39,043 nucleotides of DNA from an uncultured Methylococcaceae bacterium (GTDB taxonomy: Bacteria; Pseudomonadota; Gammaproteobacteria; Methylococcales; Methylomonadaceae). The notes under the pieces were generated by a model that had not been told where the DNA came from, made no database searches, and saw only the letters and a program-made list of their open reading frames with translations. This document shows positions 1-8,910 of this stretch, one piece after another (the stretch's first letter is position 1; each line of letters opens with the position of its first letter). Made by a program: the position numbers and the translations under genes. Location: positions 1 through 39,043 of the forward strand of contig CAIOMN010000015.1 of the NCBI GenBank assembly GCA_903859415.1, given 5' to 3'.

Positions 1-202
1 ATACGACAACCTTTCACTGGATAGTTTGTCCTTTCCCTAAATAGCTTGGTTGAGTTATCCCTAAATCCCTGAGAGGTTATGATAATTGTTATATAACCAA
101 ATGAATTTTATTACATTTAATTAATTTACCTATTTTTTTATAGGAAAAAGGTCTATGCACTTGTAAAACACATCCGTGTTTCTAACCCAAGGAATGATTA
201 AT

Positions 203-343
203 ATGAAGAAGATTAAAGTTTTATATGACTTTGTACTATTTACCATTGCTGAAAAACTGGGATTTTATAAAAATGTCATGGATAAATTAAGCAATAACCC
301 TTTCTTTCAGCAGGAATGTAAACCGGTTTCTATCTTAAACTGA
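203..343 (+). CDS. Small hypothetical protein (46 aa)
   Basis: I do not recognise this gene. The frame encodes 46 residues starting MKKIKVLYDFVLFTIAEKLG. An AAGGA ribosome-binding site lies about nine bases before the ATG, which is the main reason to believe it. The N-terminal half is amphipathic to hydrophobic and could form one helix. The C-terminal half is polar, with a single Cys (residue 39). It stands alone: the CHAD gene to its right is on the other strand and converges on it, and nothing upstream is visible. The length is near the limit at which chance frames occur, so confidence is moderate. Confidence 0.45.
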   Translation: MKKIKVLYDFVLFTIAEKLGFYKNVMDKLSNNPFFQQECKPVSILN

Positions 344-420
344 AGTATTATTTGTCTGCACAATGGGGTTTACTTTAGTCATGACTGACTTCGTTTAATT
401 GACCATCAATATTAAGGTAT

Positions 421-478
421 AAAAATAACCCCCCATAGTAAAAACTAAACAGCGTTCCTTATGGGTGGCTTTATAATC
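421..478 (-). terminator. Possible intrinsic terminator of the CHAD gene
   Basis: Read on the minus strand, CCACCCATA (470-478) can pair with TATGGGGGG (429-437) with one mismatch across a 32-base loop. A T-rich stretch (TTATTTTTA, about 420-428) follows. It lies 42 bases beyond the CHAD stop codon. The long loop and the mismatch make it a weak call. Confidence 0.4.
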
Positions 479-519
479 AACCTGTAGCTTTGGCGCGTTT
501 GATCGTAAAAACGTGGGCT

Positions 520-2043
520 TTAATCTTTAATAGTCAAAAGTCTTTTGATGGCAAATTGATTTTCTATGTGACTGAAAGTATGAAATTTGTCAGAAAAATC
601 CTTCCGGGCTTTTTCTTTAAAAGCGTGTAAGTTTTGAATCAATACGCCCATCGCCATAAGTGTATTGGCAGAGGTGTTTTTAATTAGCATTTCTTCACTG
701 AATAATTTTAGTGTGCTTTCTTGAACGGCGTAATCCTGGAAATCACCCAAAACCTGCTGTAGAGCTTTTAGATTTTTAATGAATAGTTTAACTTGTTGTT
801 CAGCATAAAGGCTTTGAAAAAACTCCATTAAGTAGCGTAGTTTTTTACAAGACTTTCTTAAATCATGCAGTGCTTCGGGGGGGGAGTTTTCATCTATTTT
901 ATTGCCTTGTTTTAAAACACGATTATAGTTTTTTAATATTCTACTATTGGCAAATTGCTCTATGGTTAGATTGGCATTAGGTTCAATGGGTTTAACAGGT
1001 GCCTGTTCTTTCAGAAAAGATTTCCACTCAGATAGAATCGTTAAATATTGGGCTGAGCATAGTTTTTTTGCGAGTTCTTTTTGTGCTTTTCGTTGTTTGA
1101 TTAGAAGAAATTCGTACAGTGGATCAAGATCATCGCGGATGGTTACTGGAAGACTATTTTTGTAGTGAGCAAAATTTAATAAATAAACATCCAAGTCCCG
1201 AGTGGGCCCCGTTATTTGTCCTAACCAGGAAAAGAAGTCTGCATAATGGGTGTTTATTTTTTCAGGTATAACGCCTTTAAGTTGACTGAGTCCTGACCGT
1301 GTTCTACGAACAGCCACTCTAAAATCATGAAGAAATTCACTGTCGATATCGGCAATAGCCCCTTGTTCATTATCCTTAATGGCTTTTAAAAGGTGGCTAT
1401 AGATATATTTAATAGCGATATCAGCCCGCATCTCAGGATCAAGATTGATATTGATTTTTGATGAATAGTCGTTAGGTTTTCTACCCTGTAACCTTAACGC
1501 ACTATTCATCAGCGATTTATTGGTCGGTGTTAATTCTAATTTTGTGGTTATAATCGAAACGAGGTGTTCTGTGGCTTTTTCGTAGCCCTTAATGGGTAGT
1601 AAGGTGACTCTGTTATTTAGGAGTTCATGTTCCTCAACAAGCAGACGAAGTAAGGTTTTTTTGTCTTTATTTAGGATGTTGAGATAAAAGGTTACATAAT
1701 CAAGATTGCACATCGGCAATAATGCGCGCATATCCAATAATGGATTAAGTATCTGGTTAATAGATTCTGAATTTACTTCTTTCGTGAATTTCGGAATTTC
1801 TTTGATATCTGTGCTAGCAATAACAAGATTATTTTCGATGTTTCTTACGATGAGTAACGATTCGGATTTTGAACGATTGAACTCACAGGTCAAATTGTTT
1901 TTATATAGTCTCCAGTCAAAACTATCGTAATAGGTTTTAAGTGTAAACTGTTTTGAAACAAATTCTATGTCTACTTTCTCACTTAATTTTGCAATAAACT
2001 TTTCAGCATTTAAATTTGTTGGAAAATCAAATTGTAATGACAT
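520..2043 (-). CDS. CHAD domain protein with a divergent CYTH-like N-terminus
   Basis: This is a 507-residue cytosolic protein. The C-terminal part (about residues 205-500) is a CHAD domain: it has the two hallmark helices LHDFRVAVRRTRS (238-250) and LHDLRKSCKKLRY (392-404), with the conserved His followed by basic residues that bind inorganic polyphosphate in this family. Residues 1-190 look like a CYTH/triphosphate-tunnel fold, but I do not see the diagnostic ExExK motif near the start, so the tunnel enzyme may be degenerate. CHAD proteins are known polyphosphate-binding proteins, often fused to CYTH domains or found near phosphate genes. Here sixA is divergent 145 bases away and the pst operon follows, which supports a role in polyphosphate or phosphate physiology. 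The start is MSLQFDF; upstream sequence offers nothing better. Confidence 0.85.
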   Translation of the reverse strand: MSLQFDFPTNLNAEKFIAKLSEKVDIEFVSKQFTLKTYYDSFDWRLYKNNLTCEFNRSKSESLLIVRNIENNLVIASTDIKEIPKFTKEVNSESINQILNPLLDMRALLPMCNLDYVTFYLNILNKDKKTLLRLLVEEHELLNNRVTLLPIKGYEKATEHLVSIITTKLELTPTNKSLMNSALRLQGRKPNDYSSKININLDPEMRADIAIKYIYSHLLKAIKDNEQGAIADIDSEFLHDFRVAVRRTRSGLSQLKGVIPEKINTHYADFFSWLGQITGPTRDLDVYLLNFAHYKNSLPVTIRDDLDPLYEFLLIKQRKAQKELAKKLCSAQYLTILSEWKSFLKEQAPVKPIEPNANLTIEQFANSRILKNYNRVLKQGNKIDENSPPEALHDLRKSCKKLRYLMEFFQSLYAEQQVKLFIKNLKALQQVLGDFQDYAVQESTLKLFSEEMLIKNTSANTLMAMGVLIQNLHAFKEKARKDFSDKFHTFSHIENQFAIKRLLTIKD

Positions 2044-2188
2044 ATGTATAGATGGATAGACAGGGGGAATTAATAAACCTTAAGAGTGTAGATATTAAGT
2101 ATTAATATTTAATGACAGTGTAACAATAAGTGTTTATGTTAACACCTTTTATTGAGGTTTTTGAAGAATAATAAAGGATGGTATTAGA

Positions 2189-2707
2189 ATGAGTAGAGAG
2201 TTGTGGTTACTTAGGCATGGCAAATCTGATCGTGATCTTGCCGTCGACGATTTTGATAGGCCATTGAAAAAAAGGGGGAAGCAAGATTTAGAAAGAGTGG
2301 CAATTTGGCTACTAAAAGAGAATCTTATTCCAGACTGTTTTCTAAGTTCACCAGCAAAACGAGCAATTTCGACAGCAAAAATAATTCATAAGATTTTTGC
2401 TAATGATGCGTTGCCCATTTTTCAAGACAAGAGAATATATCAAGAAGGTTTTGAGCGTTTAAAAACGGTATTAGCTGAGTGTCCAAAAGAAAATAAGCAG
2501 GTATTACTGGTTGGACATAACCCTGAGTTGACGGATTTACTGATTTATCTGGTAGGTGCAAGTAATTTGCCGGATACAGATAAGTTATTGCCAACCTCAG
2601 CCTTAGTTAGATTAAAAATGCCAGAGGATTGGGTTGACTTGGATGCGGGTTGTGCCACGCTATCATCCATTACTTACGCTAAATTGCTTCCCAAAGAGGT
2701 TGGATAA
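2189..2707 (+). CDS. sixA: Phosphohistidine phosphatase SixA family
   Basis: This 172-residue protein belongs to the histidine phosphatase superfamily, short SixA branch. The catalytic RHG triplet is at residues 9-11 (LLRHGKSD), followed by the family-typical D-x-x-RPL-KRG (23-30). The SSPAKRA segment (53-59) supplies the second Arg. The second catalytic His is H110 in LLVGHNPEL. SixA removes phosphate from phosphohistidine on histidine-phosphotransfer proteins; in E. coli it acts on the nitrogen PTS. The frame ends before pstS, with a Pho box in between. It is divergent from the CHAD gene, a pairing that recurs in my memory of proteobacterial genomes. An AAGGA site lies about ten bases before the ATG. 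Its in vivo substrate cannot be read from sequence. Confidence 0.88.
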   Translation: MSRELWLLRHGKSDRDLAVDDFDRPLKKRGKQDLERVAIWLLKENLIPDCFLSSPAKRAISTAKIIHKIFANDALPIFQDKRIYQEGFERLKTVLAECPKENKQVLLVGHNPELTDLLIYLVGASNLPDTDKLLPTSALVRLKMPEDWVDLDAGCATLSSITYAKLLPKEVG

Positions 2708-2753
2708 TCGATAAATAGTATTTTTTTACAAAAAGTAAGGCTTGATTGTGTGA

Positions 2754-2787
2754 CTGTCATAATGCTGTCATATAATGTTCATATTCT
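2754..2787 (+). promoter_or_regulatory. PhoB-dependent promoter (Pho box and -10) of pstS
   Basis: CTGTCATAATGCTGTCAT at 2754-2771 is two perfect CTGTCAT half-repeats with 11-base periodicity, which is the enterobacterial Pho box. A -10-like TATTCT (2782-2787) starts ten bases after the box, the spacing at which PhoB replaces the -35 element. Transcription would start near 2794, leaving a leader of about 45 bases before pstS. TATAAT at 2771-2776 overlaps the box end and is less well placed. Confidence 0.85.
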
Positions 2788-2840
2788 TGTTACGTAATAT
2801 ATACATAATGGCTTCAAAATAATTAACTAGAGACTGAATA

Positions 2841-3824
2841 ATGAAATTTTCTTATAAAGTAAAATCGCTCATATCTGCAATGGGATTTGCAGTGGTTACA
2901 TTGGCAAGTGGAACTGCAAGTGCAGTGCAAACCGTTGATGCCAATTTACCCGCTTATCAAAAAGCAGCGGGTATCGCTGGAAACCTGTCTAGTGTAGGAT
3001 CAGATACTTTGGCAAACCTGATGACGCTTTGGGCAGAAGAGTTTAATCGTGAATATCCAAATGTTAATATACAAATTCAAGCGGCTGGATCTTCAACAGC
3101 GCCACCAGCTTTAACAGAAGGTACTTCCAATCTTGGGCCTATGAGTCGCGAGATGAAGGATGATGAGTTAGAAGCATTTGAAGATAAATATGGTTATAAG
3201 CCGACTGCAGTGCCGGTTGCAATAGATGCTTTGGCAGTGTTGGTTAATAAAGATAACCCAATTAAAGGTTTGACAATCCCTCAGGTTGACGCAATATTTT
3301 CGTCTACTTTAAAGTGTGGACATCCTGCTGATATTACAACTTGGGGTGAAGCGGGCGTTGCTGTATGGGGCTCAAAAAGCATTCAGCTATATGGACGCAA
3401 TTCAGTATCAGGAACTTACGGATACTTTAAAGAAAATGCCTTATGTAAGGGTGATTTCAAAAGCAACGTCAATGAACAACCAGGTTCAGCTTCAGTCGTT
3501 CAATCTGTTACCTCATCTCAAAATGGTGTAGGTTATTCCGGTATGGGTTACACGACTTCTGGAGTGCGGATGGTTCCTTTAGCAAAAAAAGAAGGTCAAC
3601 CATTTGTTGAAGCAAAACCTGAGAATGCTTTAAACGGAACCTATCCATTAACCAGATATTTGTATGTTTACGTTAATAAAAAACCAAATCAACCTTTAGC
3701 ACCTTTGGAAAATGAATTCTTAAAATTGGTTTTATCCAAATCAGGTCAACAAGTTGTTATTAAAGATGGTTATATCCCATTACCCGCTAAGGTGGTTGAA
3801 AAAGTTTTGACTACTTTAAAGTAG
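2841..3824 (+). CDS. pstS: Phosphate ABC transporter substrate-binding protein PstS
   Basis: This 327-residue periplasmic protein binds inorganic phosphate and delivers it to PstCA. The Sec signal peptide is clear: basic start MKFSYKVK, a hydrophobic core, and cleavage after ASA near residue 28. The mature part shows the ligand loops of the PstS family: SSVGSDT (about 51-57), AGSSTAP (82-88), GPMSRE (99-104) and the [12 protein letters not shown] segment near 185-196. Length and the position of these loops fit a full PstS. It is preceded by a Pho box and followed by a strong terminator, so it can be made in excess over the membrane parts. The ATG has only a weak GAGA-type ribosome-binding site. 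Confidence 0.96.
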   Translation: MKFSYKVKSLISAMGFAVVTLASGTASAVQTVDANLPAYQKAAGIAGNLSSVGSDTLANLMTLWAEEFNREYPNVNIQIQAAGSSTAPPALTEGTSNLGPMSREMKDDELEAFEDKYGYKPTAVPVAIDALAVLVNKDNPIKGLTIPQVDAIFSSTLKCGHPADITTWGEAGVAVWGSKSIQLYGRNSVSGTYGYFKENALCKGDFKSNVNEQPGSASVVQSVTSSQNGVGYSGMGYTTSGVRMVPLAKKEGQPFVEAKPENALNGTYPLTRYLYVYVNKKPNQPLAPLENEFLKLVLSKSGQQVVIKDGYIPLPAKVVEKVLTTLK

Positions 3825-3926
3825 TTCGACTTAATGGGTTTAATCGTTTTATAACGATGTATAGATAGGTAAATTATTCTGTATTAACATACCATTTTTC
3901 ACCTAAGTCAAAGTTAATATAGTCAG

Positions 3927-3968
3927 AAGTGGCCAAGATTTGGATTCATAGATCTTGGCCACTTTTTT
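3927..3968 (+). terminator. Intrinsic terminator after pstS
   Basis: A 13-bp perfect stem (AAGTGGCCAAGAT 3927-3939 with its complement 3952-3964) encloses a 12-base loop, and six T residues (3963-3968) follow. It sits 102 bases after the pstS stop and 45 bases before pstC. It probably acts as a partial terminator that lowers expression of pstCAB-phoU relative to pstS. Confidence 0.88.
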
Positions 3969-4012
3969 GTGAGAGTTATATCATTGCTACAATTCAACTT
4001 TAGAATCGCTTC

Positions 4013-6292
4013 ATGTCTAAAATAAACATACAAACAAAATCATCTTTAGCCCTGAATAATTCTGCTGGAGGGGTTCACGAACGCTGGCGACTGATAAAAG
4101 ATTCAGTGGGGCGATATGGCATTGTAGTGGGGGGGCTTGGCGTTATCTTTGCTATTGCAGTGATATTCCTTTATTTATTGTATGTGGTCTATCCATTGTT
4201 CATTTCAGCAACAGCTCAAGCCGTAAATCAATATAGTGTGCCCGATTCATCAAAGGGTAAAACGCTATTTTTGGGTATAGAAGAGCAAAATGAAGTGGGT
4301 GTCAGATATACAGACAACGGAGAAGTTATATTCTTTTCTGTACAGACGGGTAAAACCATCCTGAATCAATCGATTAAGATCCCAGAAGGATCTAAGATTG
4401 TGAGTTTCTCTCAGGGAAGTCCTGTGAGTGAGGGTGCTGTGGTTTATGGCCTATCGAATGGTAAAGCTGTCATTGTTAAGCACCAATATAAAATTACCTA
4501 TCCGGATAATGTTAGATTAATTACTCCCTCAATTGATTATCCAATGGGAGAAGAGCCAATAGTCGTCAATGAGTCGGGTGCCGCTCTGGATAAAATTGCT
4601 GTTATAATCGGTGAGAAGACAAGTGCAATCGTAGCAAAAACAGCAGATAAAATTCACTTAAGTTCTTTTGAAAAAGAAAAATCCTTGTTTGCTGATGAAG
4701 CTAAATTAACACGTACAGACACTGTTTTAGATTATTCTGCTTTAGATGTTGCAGATATCTTAATTGACAAGGAAGGACGTAATCTCTATTTGTTAAATAA
4801 GAACGGTCAATTAGGTTTGTTTGATATTGCGGATAAAAGTAGCCCAACTTTAATTTACGAGCAAAATGTAATTGAAGCGGGTCAAGCTGTAACGAGTAGC
4901 GCTTTTTTAAATGGTGATCTTTCATTATTGATTGGTGATTCTAATGGATTAGTCTCACAATGGAGTAAAGTGAGAGATAAACTGAATCACTTTGCAATGC
5001 AAAAGATCCGGGTCTTTAAAGTGTCAGATAAAGCGGTTCTTGCCATTAACCCAGAACAACGTCGTAAAGGCTTTATGACCGTTGATGCTTCTGGGGATGT
5101 CGGTGTTTATCATACTACCTCTGAACGAGAAATGATTAAGGAACGTGTGGTTGACTCAGCGCCTGTTGCAGCTGCAATATCACCCAGAGCCAATGCTTTA
5201 TTAGTCGAAGCTGAGAATGGTAAAATTAGCTTTTGGACGCTAGATAACAAGCATCCTGAGGTATCAATACGATCTTTATGGCAAGAGGTCTGGTACGAAA
5301 GTTATCCTAAGCCGGATTATGTATGGCAATCCTCTTCTGCCAATAGCGATTTTGAGCCAAAATACAGCTTGACACCTTTAGTTTTTGGTACCCTTAAGGC
5401 TGCTTTTTACGCGATGTTAGTGGCGATGCCATTAGCATTAATGGGTGCAATCTACACGGCTTATTTTATGACGTCAAAAATGCGTCAATATGTAAAGCCA
5501 TCTATTGAATTAATGGGCGCATTACCAACTGTTATTTTAGGGTTTCTTGCCGGATTGTGGTTAGCTCCTATTATTGAAGAATATCTTGCCGGATTATTTG
5601 CACTCATCATAATAGTTCCACTGTGTGTAATAGCATTTGCATTTGCGTGGCAATTTTTACCAAAATCAACGTTGCAAAAGATACCAGAAGGCTGGGAATC
5701 GGCCATATTAATCCCCGTTATTATATTAAGTGCCTGGTTTGCGTTTACCGTGAGCGTGCCTTTGGAGGCATTCCTTTTTAACGGAACTCTTCGTGACTGG
5801 TTTAAAACCGAATTGGGTATCGGTTATGACCAGCGAAATGCTTTAGTCGTAGGTATTGCGATGGGTTTTGCGGTGATCCCCACAATATATTCAATTGCTG
5901 AAGATGCTATTTTTAGTGTGCCAAAACATTTAACTGTTGGTTCCTTGGCATTGGGAGCTACCACATGGCAAACAATGACTAAGGTTGTCTTATTGACGGC
6001 TAGTCCGGGTATTTTTTCGGCAGTAATGATTGGGCTTGGACGTGCGGTTGGAGAAACGATGATTGTGTTAATGGCAACAGGAAACACCCCGGTTATGGAT
6101 TTGAGTGTCTTTCAAGGGCTACGTACTTTAGCGGCTAATATCGCTGTAGAAATGCCAGAGTCAGCTGTTGATAGTACACACTATCGAGTATTATTTTTAG
6201 CTGCTCTCGTGTTATTTATGTTTACCTTTATCTTTAATACCCTAGCTGAAATTATTCGTCAGCGTTTACGCGAAAAATATAGTTCATTATGA
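4013..6292 (+). CDS. pstC: Phosphate ABC transporter permease PstC, long form
   Basis: This 759-residue inner-membrane permease subunit forms the phosphate channel with PstA. One transmembrane segment (about 36-62) is followed by a soluble periplasmic region of roughly 380 residues rich in short beta-strand repeats, like a propeller (63-445). The MetI-type permease domain then runs from about 455 to 750, with the coupling-loop motif around SLALGATTWQTM and RAVGETM. The E. coli protein is only 319 residues, but the long form is well known in Pseudomonas, Vibrio and other gammaproteobacteria. No clear ribosome-binding site precedes the ATG. The gene opens the pstCAB-phoU segment downstream of the pstS terminator. 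Confidence 0.95.
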   Translation: MSKINIQTKSSLALNNSAGGVHERWRLIKDSVGRYGIVVGGLGVIFAIAVIFLYLLYVVYPLFISATAQAVNQYSVPDSSKGKTLFLGIEEQNEVGVRYTDNGEVIFFSVQTGKTILNQSIKIPEGSKIVSFSQGSPVSEGAVVYGLSNGKAVIVKHQYKITYPDNVRLITPSIDYPMGEEPIVVNESGAALDKIAVIIGEKTSAIVAKTADKIHLSSFEKEKSLFADEAKLTRTDTVLDYSALDVADILIDKEGRNLYLLNKNGQLGLFDIADKSSPTLIYEQNVIEAGQAVTSSAFLNGDLSLLIGDSNGLVSQWSKVRDKLNHFAMQKIRVFKVSDKAVLAINPEQRRKGFMTVDASGDVGVYHTTSEREMIKERVVDSAPVAAAISPRANALLVEAENGKISFWTLDNKHPEVSIRSLWQEVWYESYPKPDYVWQSSSANSDFEPKYSLTPLVFGTLKAAFYAMLVAMPLALMGAIYTAYFMTSKMRQYVKPSIELMGALPTVILGFLAGLWLAPIIEEYLAGLFALIIIVPLCVIAFAFAWQFLPKSTLQKIPEGWESAILIPVIILSAWFAFTVSVPLEAFLFNGTLRDWFKTELGIGYDQRNALVVGIAMGFAVIPTIYSIAEDAIFSVPKHLTVGSLALGATTWQTMTKVVLLTASPGIFSAVMIGLGRAVGETMIVLMATGNTPVMDLSVFQGLRTLAANIAVEMPESAVDSTHYRVLFLAALVLFMFTFIFNTLAEIIRQRLREKYSSL

Positions 6293-6380
6293 TTTGTATA
6301 AAGTTTGTTGAATACCTGCTGATGGCTTAGTTTTAACTGCGTTGGACAACGTTAATAATGAGTGTTTACGCGAAAGATAT
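6261..6380. repeat. Direct repeat: copy of the pstC 3' end in the pstC-pstA gap
   Basis: The last coding bases of pstC at 6261-6280 recur exactly 100 bases later at 6361-6380, with only two differences (shared core GTTTACGCGAAA). The ATTATGATT that contains the pstC stop also recurs at 6401-6409 around the pstA start. In one frame the second copy reads LRERYNL and then stop, echoing the LREKYSSL end of PstC and LREKYRALEG of PstA. This looks like the remnant of a local duplication that left a 111-base spacer. Confidence 0.7.
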
Positions 6381-6403
6381 AACTTATAAAAGTATAACCT
6401 ATT

Positions 6404-8059
6404 ATGATTAAATTATGGTTTAAAAGTGGATCGCCTTGGATATGGCTTAATGCAGCAGCAGTAAGTACCTGTATGCTAATGGTTGTGGGTGTATTAGGAT
6501 TGGTAATGGTAAGAGGCGTCGGCCACTTTTGGCCTTCTCAAGTCATTCAGTTTAGTTACCAGGAAGAAGGCAAGCAACCACAGACAATTATTGGCGAAAA
6601 AGTGGATTCGAGTGTGATGCCCGCTTTAATGGCTAAATCGGCAGGCCATAAAATGGCCGACGATGAGGAAACTTTAATTCAATATTTGATTAAAGTGGGT
6701 AATCGCGATGTCACAGGAACTGATTTTCGTTGGATAGAAGAGCGAAAAATTTTAGAACGAAGCGAGCCCCTTGACTTGATGGTTATTGAGCGTAGAGAGT
6801 GGGGAAATTTCTATGGTCGCCTGCTGGAAGTTAAAGAAGCAGGAAATACGCTCGCCTCAGGTGCTGAGGCTTGGCCAGTGCTACAAGCAAAGATAGTAGA
6901 AGCGTTGACCATCTATAAGCAAATAGCACATTTAGAGAAAAAAGAAATTGGCGCCATTAACTATGGTCTTGAGCGTTTAAGGCTTAAACAGAGAAGATTG
7001 CAGTTAGATAATCAATGGGATGAAGCCGCTAAACAACAAATAGCCTCAGAAACAGCCGCTTATGATGTTAAATACAAAGAATATCAAGCACAGCTTGCGA
7101 CCTTATATCAACAAATAAGACGTCATACGTTAGTTGCTGAAACAGAAAGTGGTGCACAAGTAAAGATTCCGTTGAATAAAGTGGTTAGAGTTTTTCAGCC
7201 TAATTCGATGTCAATAGGCGATAAAATAATTCACTACGTTGTTAAGGTCGTTGAGTTTTTAACAGAAGATCCTCGTGAAGCCAATACTGAAGGCGGTATT
7301 TTTCCGGCTATATTTGGTACCATTATGATGGTTATGATGATGTCGGTCATAGTGACCCCATTTGGTGTGATTGCCGCTGTCTATTTGCGCGAGTATGCTA
7401 AACAAGGCTTTGTGACCCGATTAATTAGAATCGCGGTTAATAATCTTGCTGGAGTGCCCTCGGTGGTTTATGGTGTGTTTGGTTTAGGCTTTTTTGTCTA
7501 TATTCTAGGTGGGAACATTGATCAACTGTTTTTCCCGGAATCTCTGCCTGCACCTGTTTTTGGGACCCCCGGTTTGTTGTGGGCTTCAATTACGTTAGCA
7601 TTGTTAACCTTACCTGTAGTGATTGTATCTACTGAAGAAGGATTGGCGCGTATTCCCAGTTCTATAAGGGAAGGCAGTTTAGCTTTGGGCGCTACCAAGC
7701 TTGAGACTCTGTGGTTGACCGTATTGCCAATGGCGAGTCCAGCAATGATGACTGGTTTAATTCTTGCAGTGGCAAGAGCAGCGGGAGAAGTAGCGCCATT
7801 AATGTTGGTGGGTGTTGTTAAGTTAGCGCCCACTTTACCATTAGATGGAAACTTTCCATTTCTGCATTTAGAGAGAAAGTTCATGCATTTGGGTTTTCAT
7901 ATTTATGATGTTGGCTTTCAAAGCCCGAATGTCGAAGCTGCGAGACCTTTAGTTTATGCAACGGCATTATTGTTGGTATTAGTAATTGTAGGTTTGAATC
8001 TAGCAGCAATTATTATAAGAAATAATTTAAGAGAAAAATATCGGGCACTGGAAGGTTAA
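6404..8059 (+). CDS. pstA: Phosphate ABC transporter permease PstA, long form
   Basis: This 551-residue second permease subunit has an N-terminal transmembrane helix (about 12-37). A periplasmic insertion of about 250 residues follows and includes a likely coiled coil (about 165-250, rich in Glu, Lys, Gln and Leu). The MetI-type domain covers about 300-545, with SLALGATKLETLW and RAAGEVAPLM as the coupling region. The long insertion matches the enlarged PstC; both are typical of gammaproteobacterial long-form Pst systems. The gene is followed four bases later by pstB. The start lacks a recognisable ribosome-binding site, and the 5' gap contains a repeat of the pstC end. Confidence 0.94.
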   Translation: MIKLWFKSGSPWIWLNAAAVSTCMLMVVGVLGLVMVRGVGHFWPSQVIQFSYQEEGKQPQTIIGEKVDSSVMPALMAKSAGHKMADDEETLIQYLIKVGNRDVTGTDFRWIEERKILERSEPLDLMVIERREWGNFYGRLLEVKEAGNTLASGAEAWPVLQAKIVEALTIYKQIAHLEKKEIGAINYGLERLRLKQRRLQLDNQWDEAAKQQIASETAAYDVKYKEYQAQLATLYQQIRRHTLVAETESGAQVKIPLNKVVRVFQPNSMSIGDKIIHYVVKVVEFLTEDPREANTEGGIFPAIFGTIMMVMMMSVIVTPFGVIAAVYLREYAKQGFVTRLIRIAVNNLAGVPSVVYGVFGLGFFVYILGGNIDQLFFPESLPAPVFGTPGLLWASITLALLTLPVVIVSTEEGLARIPSSIREGSLALGATKLETLWLTVLPMASPAMMTGLILAVARAAGEVAPLMLVGVVKLAPTLPLDGNFPFLHLERKFMHLGFHIYDVGFQSPNVEAARPLVYATALLLVLVIVGLNLAAIIIRNNLREKYRALEG

Positions 8060-8063
8060 ATAA

Positions 8064-8897
8064 ATGGCAACACAACAAGTACGTACGCACGCAATCGATA
8101 TGAGTTCTGTTCTACGTAATAAAGGTGATCAGGGTGAAATTAATGAGACGTGTATCAAGGTGGAGAATTTAAACCTTTTTTATGGTCAAAAGCAGGCATT
8201 GCATAACATTAACCTGGAAATGCCCAAGAAAAAAGTGACTGCTTATATTGGTCCTAGTGGGTGTGGTAAGTCGACTTTATTGCGCTGTATTAACAGAATG
8301 AACGATTTGGTTGATAGTGCAAGAATCGAAGGTAAAATTCTGTTGGACGGTGAAAATATCTATGATAAATCAGTCAATGTAGCCGCTTTACGAAGACGAG
8401 TAGGTATGGTTTTTCAAAAGCCTAATCCATTTCCAAAATCAATTTTCGAAAACGTTGCTTATGGGCTGAGAATTCAAGGTATTAATGATAAGCGTATCCT
8501 GGAAGAAACAGTCGAAAACTCTTTGCGAGGCGCAGCGCTTTGGGATGAAATGAAAGACCGTTTGAATGACAATGCCTTAGGTATGTCAGGTGGACAACAG
8601 CAAAGATTAGTGATTGCCAGAGCGATTGCTATTGAGCCTGAAGTATTACTGCTTGACGAGCCGGCTTCTGCGTTAGATCCTATTTCAACTTTAAAAATTG
8701 AAGAGTTGATTAATGAGCTTAAAGAAAAATACACTATAGTGATAGTGACACATAATATGCAGCAGGCTGCGCGTGTTTCTGACTACACTGCATTTATGTA
8801 TATGGGTGAGTTGATTGAAATGGGAAGTACTAGCGAACTATTTACTAATCCTGTCAAAAAACAAACAGAAGATTATATTACCGGTCGGTATGGATAA
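8064..8897 (+). CDS. pstB: Phosphate ABC transporter ATPase PstB
   Basis: This 277-residue cytosolic ATPase powers phosphate import. The Walker A motif GPSGCGKST is at 63-71, the Q-loop at VFQKPNPFP (116-124), the ABC signature MSGGQQQ at 174-180, and Walker B with the catalytic Glu at LLLDEP (195-200). The switch His is in VTHNMQQA. The ending DYITGRYG is typical of PstB. It carries about 20 extra N-terminal residues compared with the E. coli protein. The start is four bases after the pstA stop, and phoU follows after 13 bases. Confidence 0.97.
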   Translation: MATQQVRTHAIDMSSVLRNKGDQGEINETCIKVENLNLFYGQKQALHNINLEMPKKKVTAYIGPSGCGKSTLLRCINRMNDLVDSARIEGKILLDGENIYDKSVNVAALRRRVGMVFQKPNPFPKSIFENVAYGLRIQGINDKRILEETVENSLRGAALWDEMKDRLNDNALGMSGGQQQRLVIARAIAIEPEVLLLDEPASALDPISTLKIEELINELKEKYTIVIVTHNMQQAARVSDYTAFMYMGELIEMGSTSELFTNPVKKQTEDYITGRYG

Positions 8898-8910
8898 TTA
8901 GGAGTCGACA

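Noticed and set aside
2112-2118. Single CTGTCAT (minus strand) in the CHAD-sixA gap as a Pho box
   Set aside because: The second half-repeat at the required 11-base spacing matches only about three of seven bases.
7522-7884. 120-codon frame antisense to pstA
   Set aside because: It lies wholly inside the conserved MetI domain of pstA and has no features of its own; a shadow frame.
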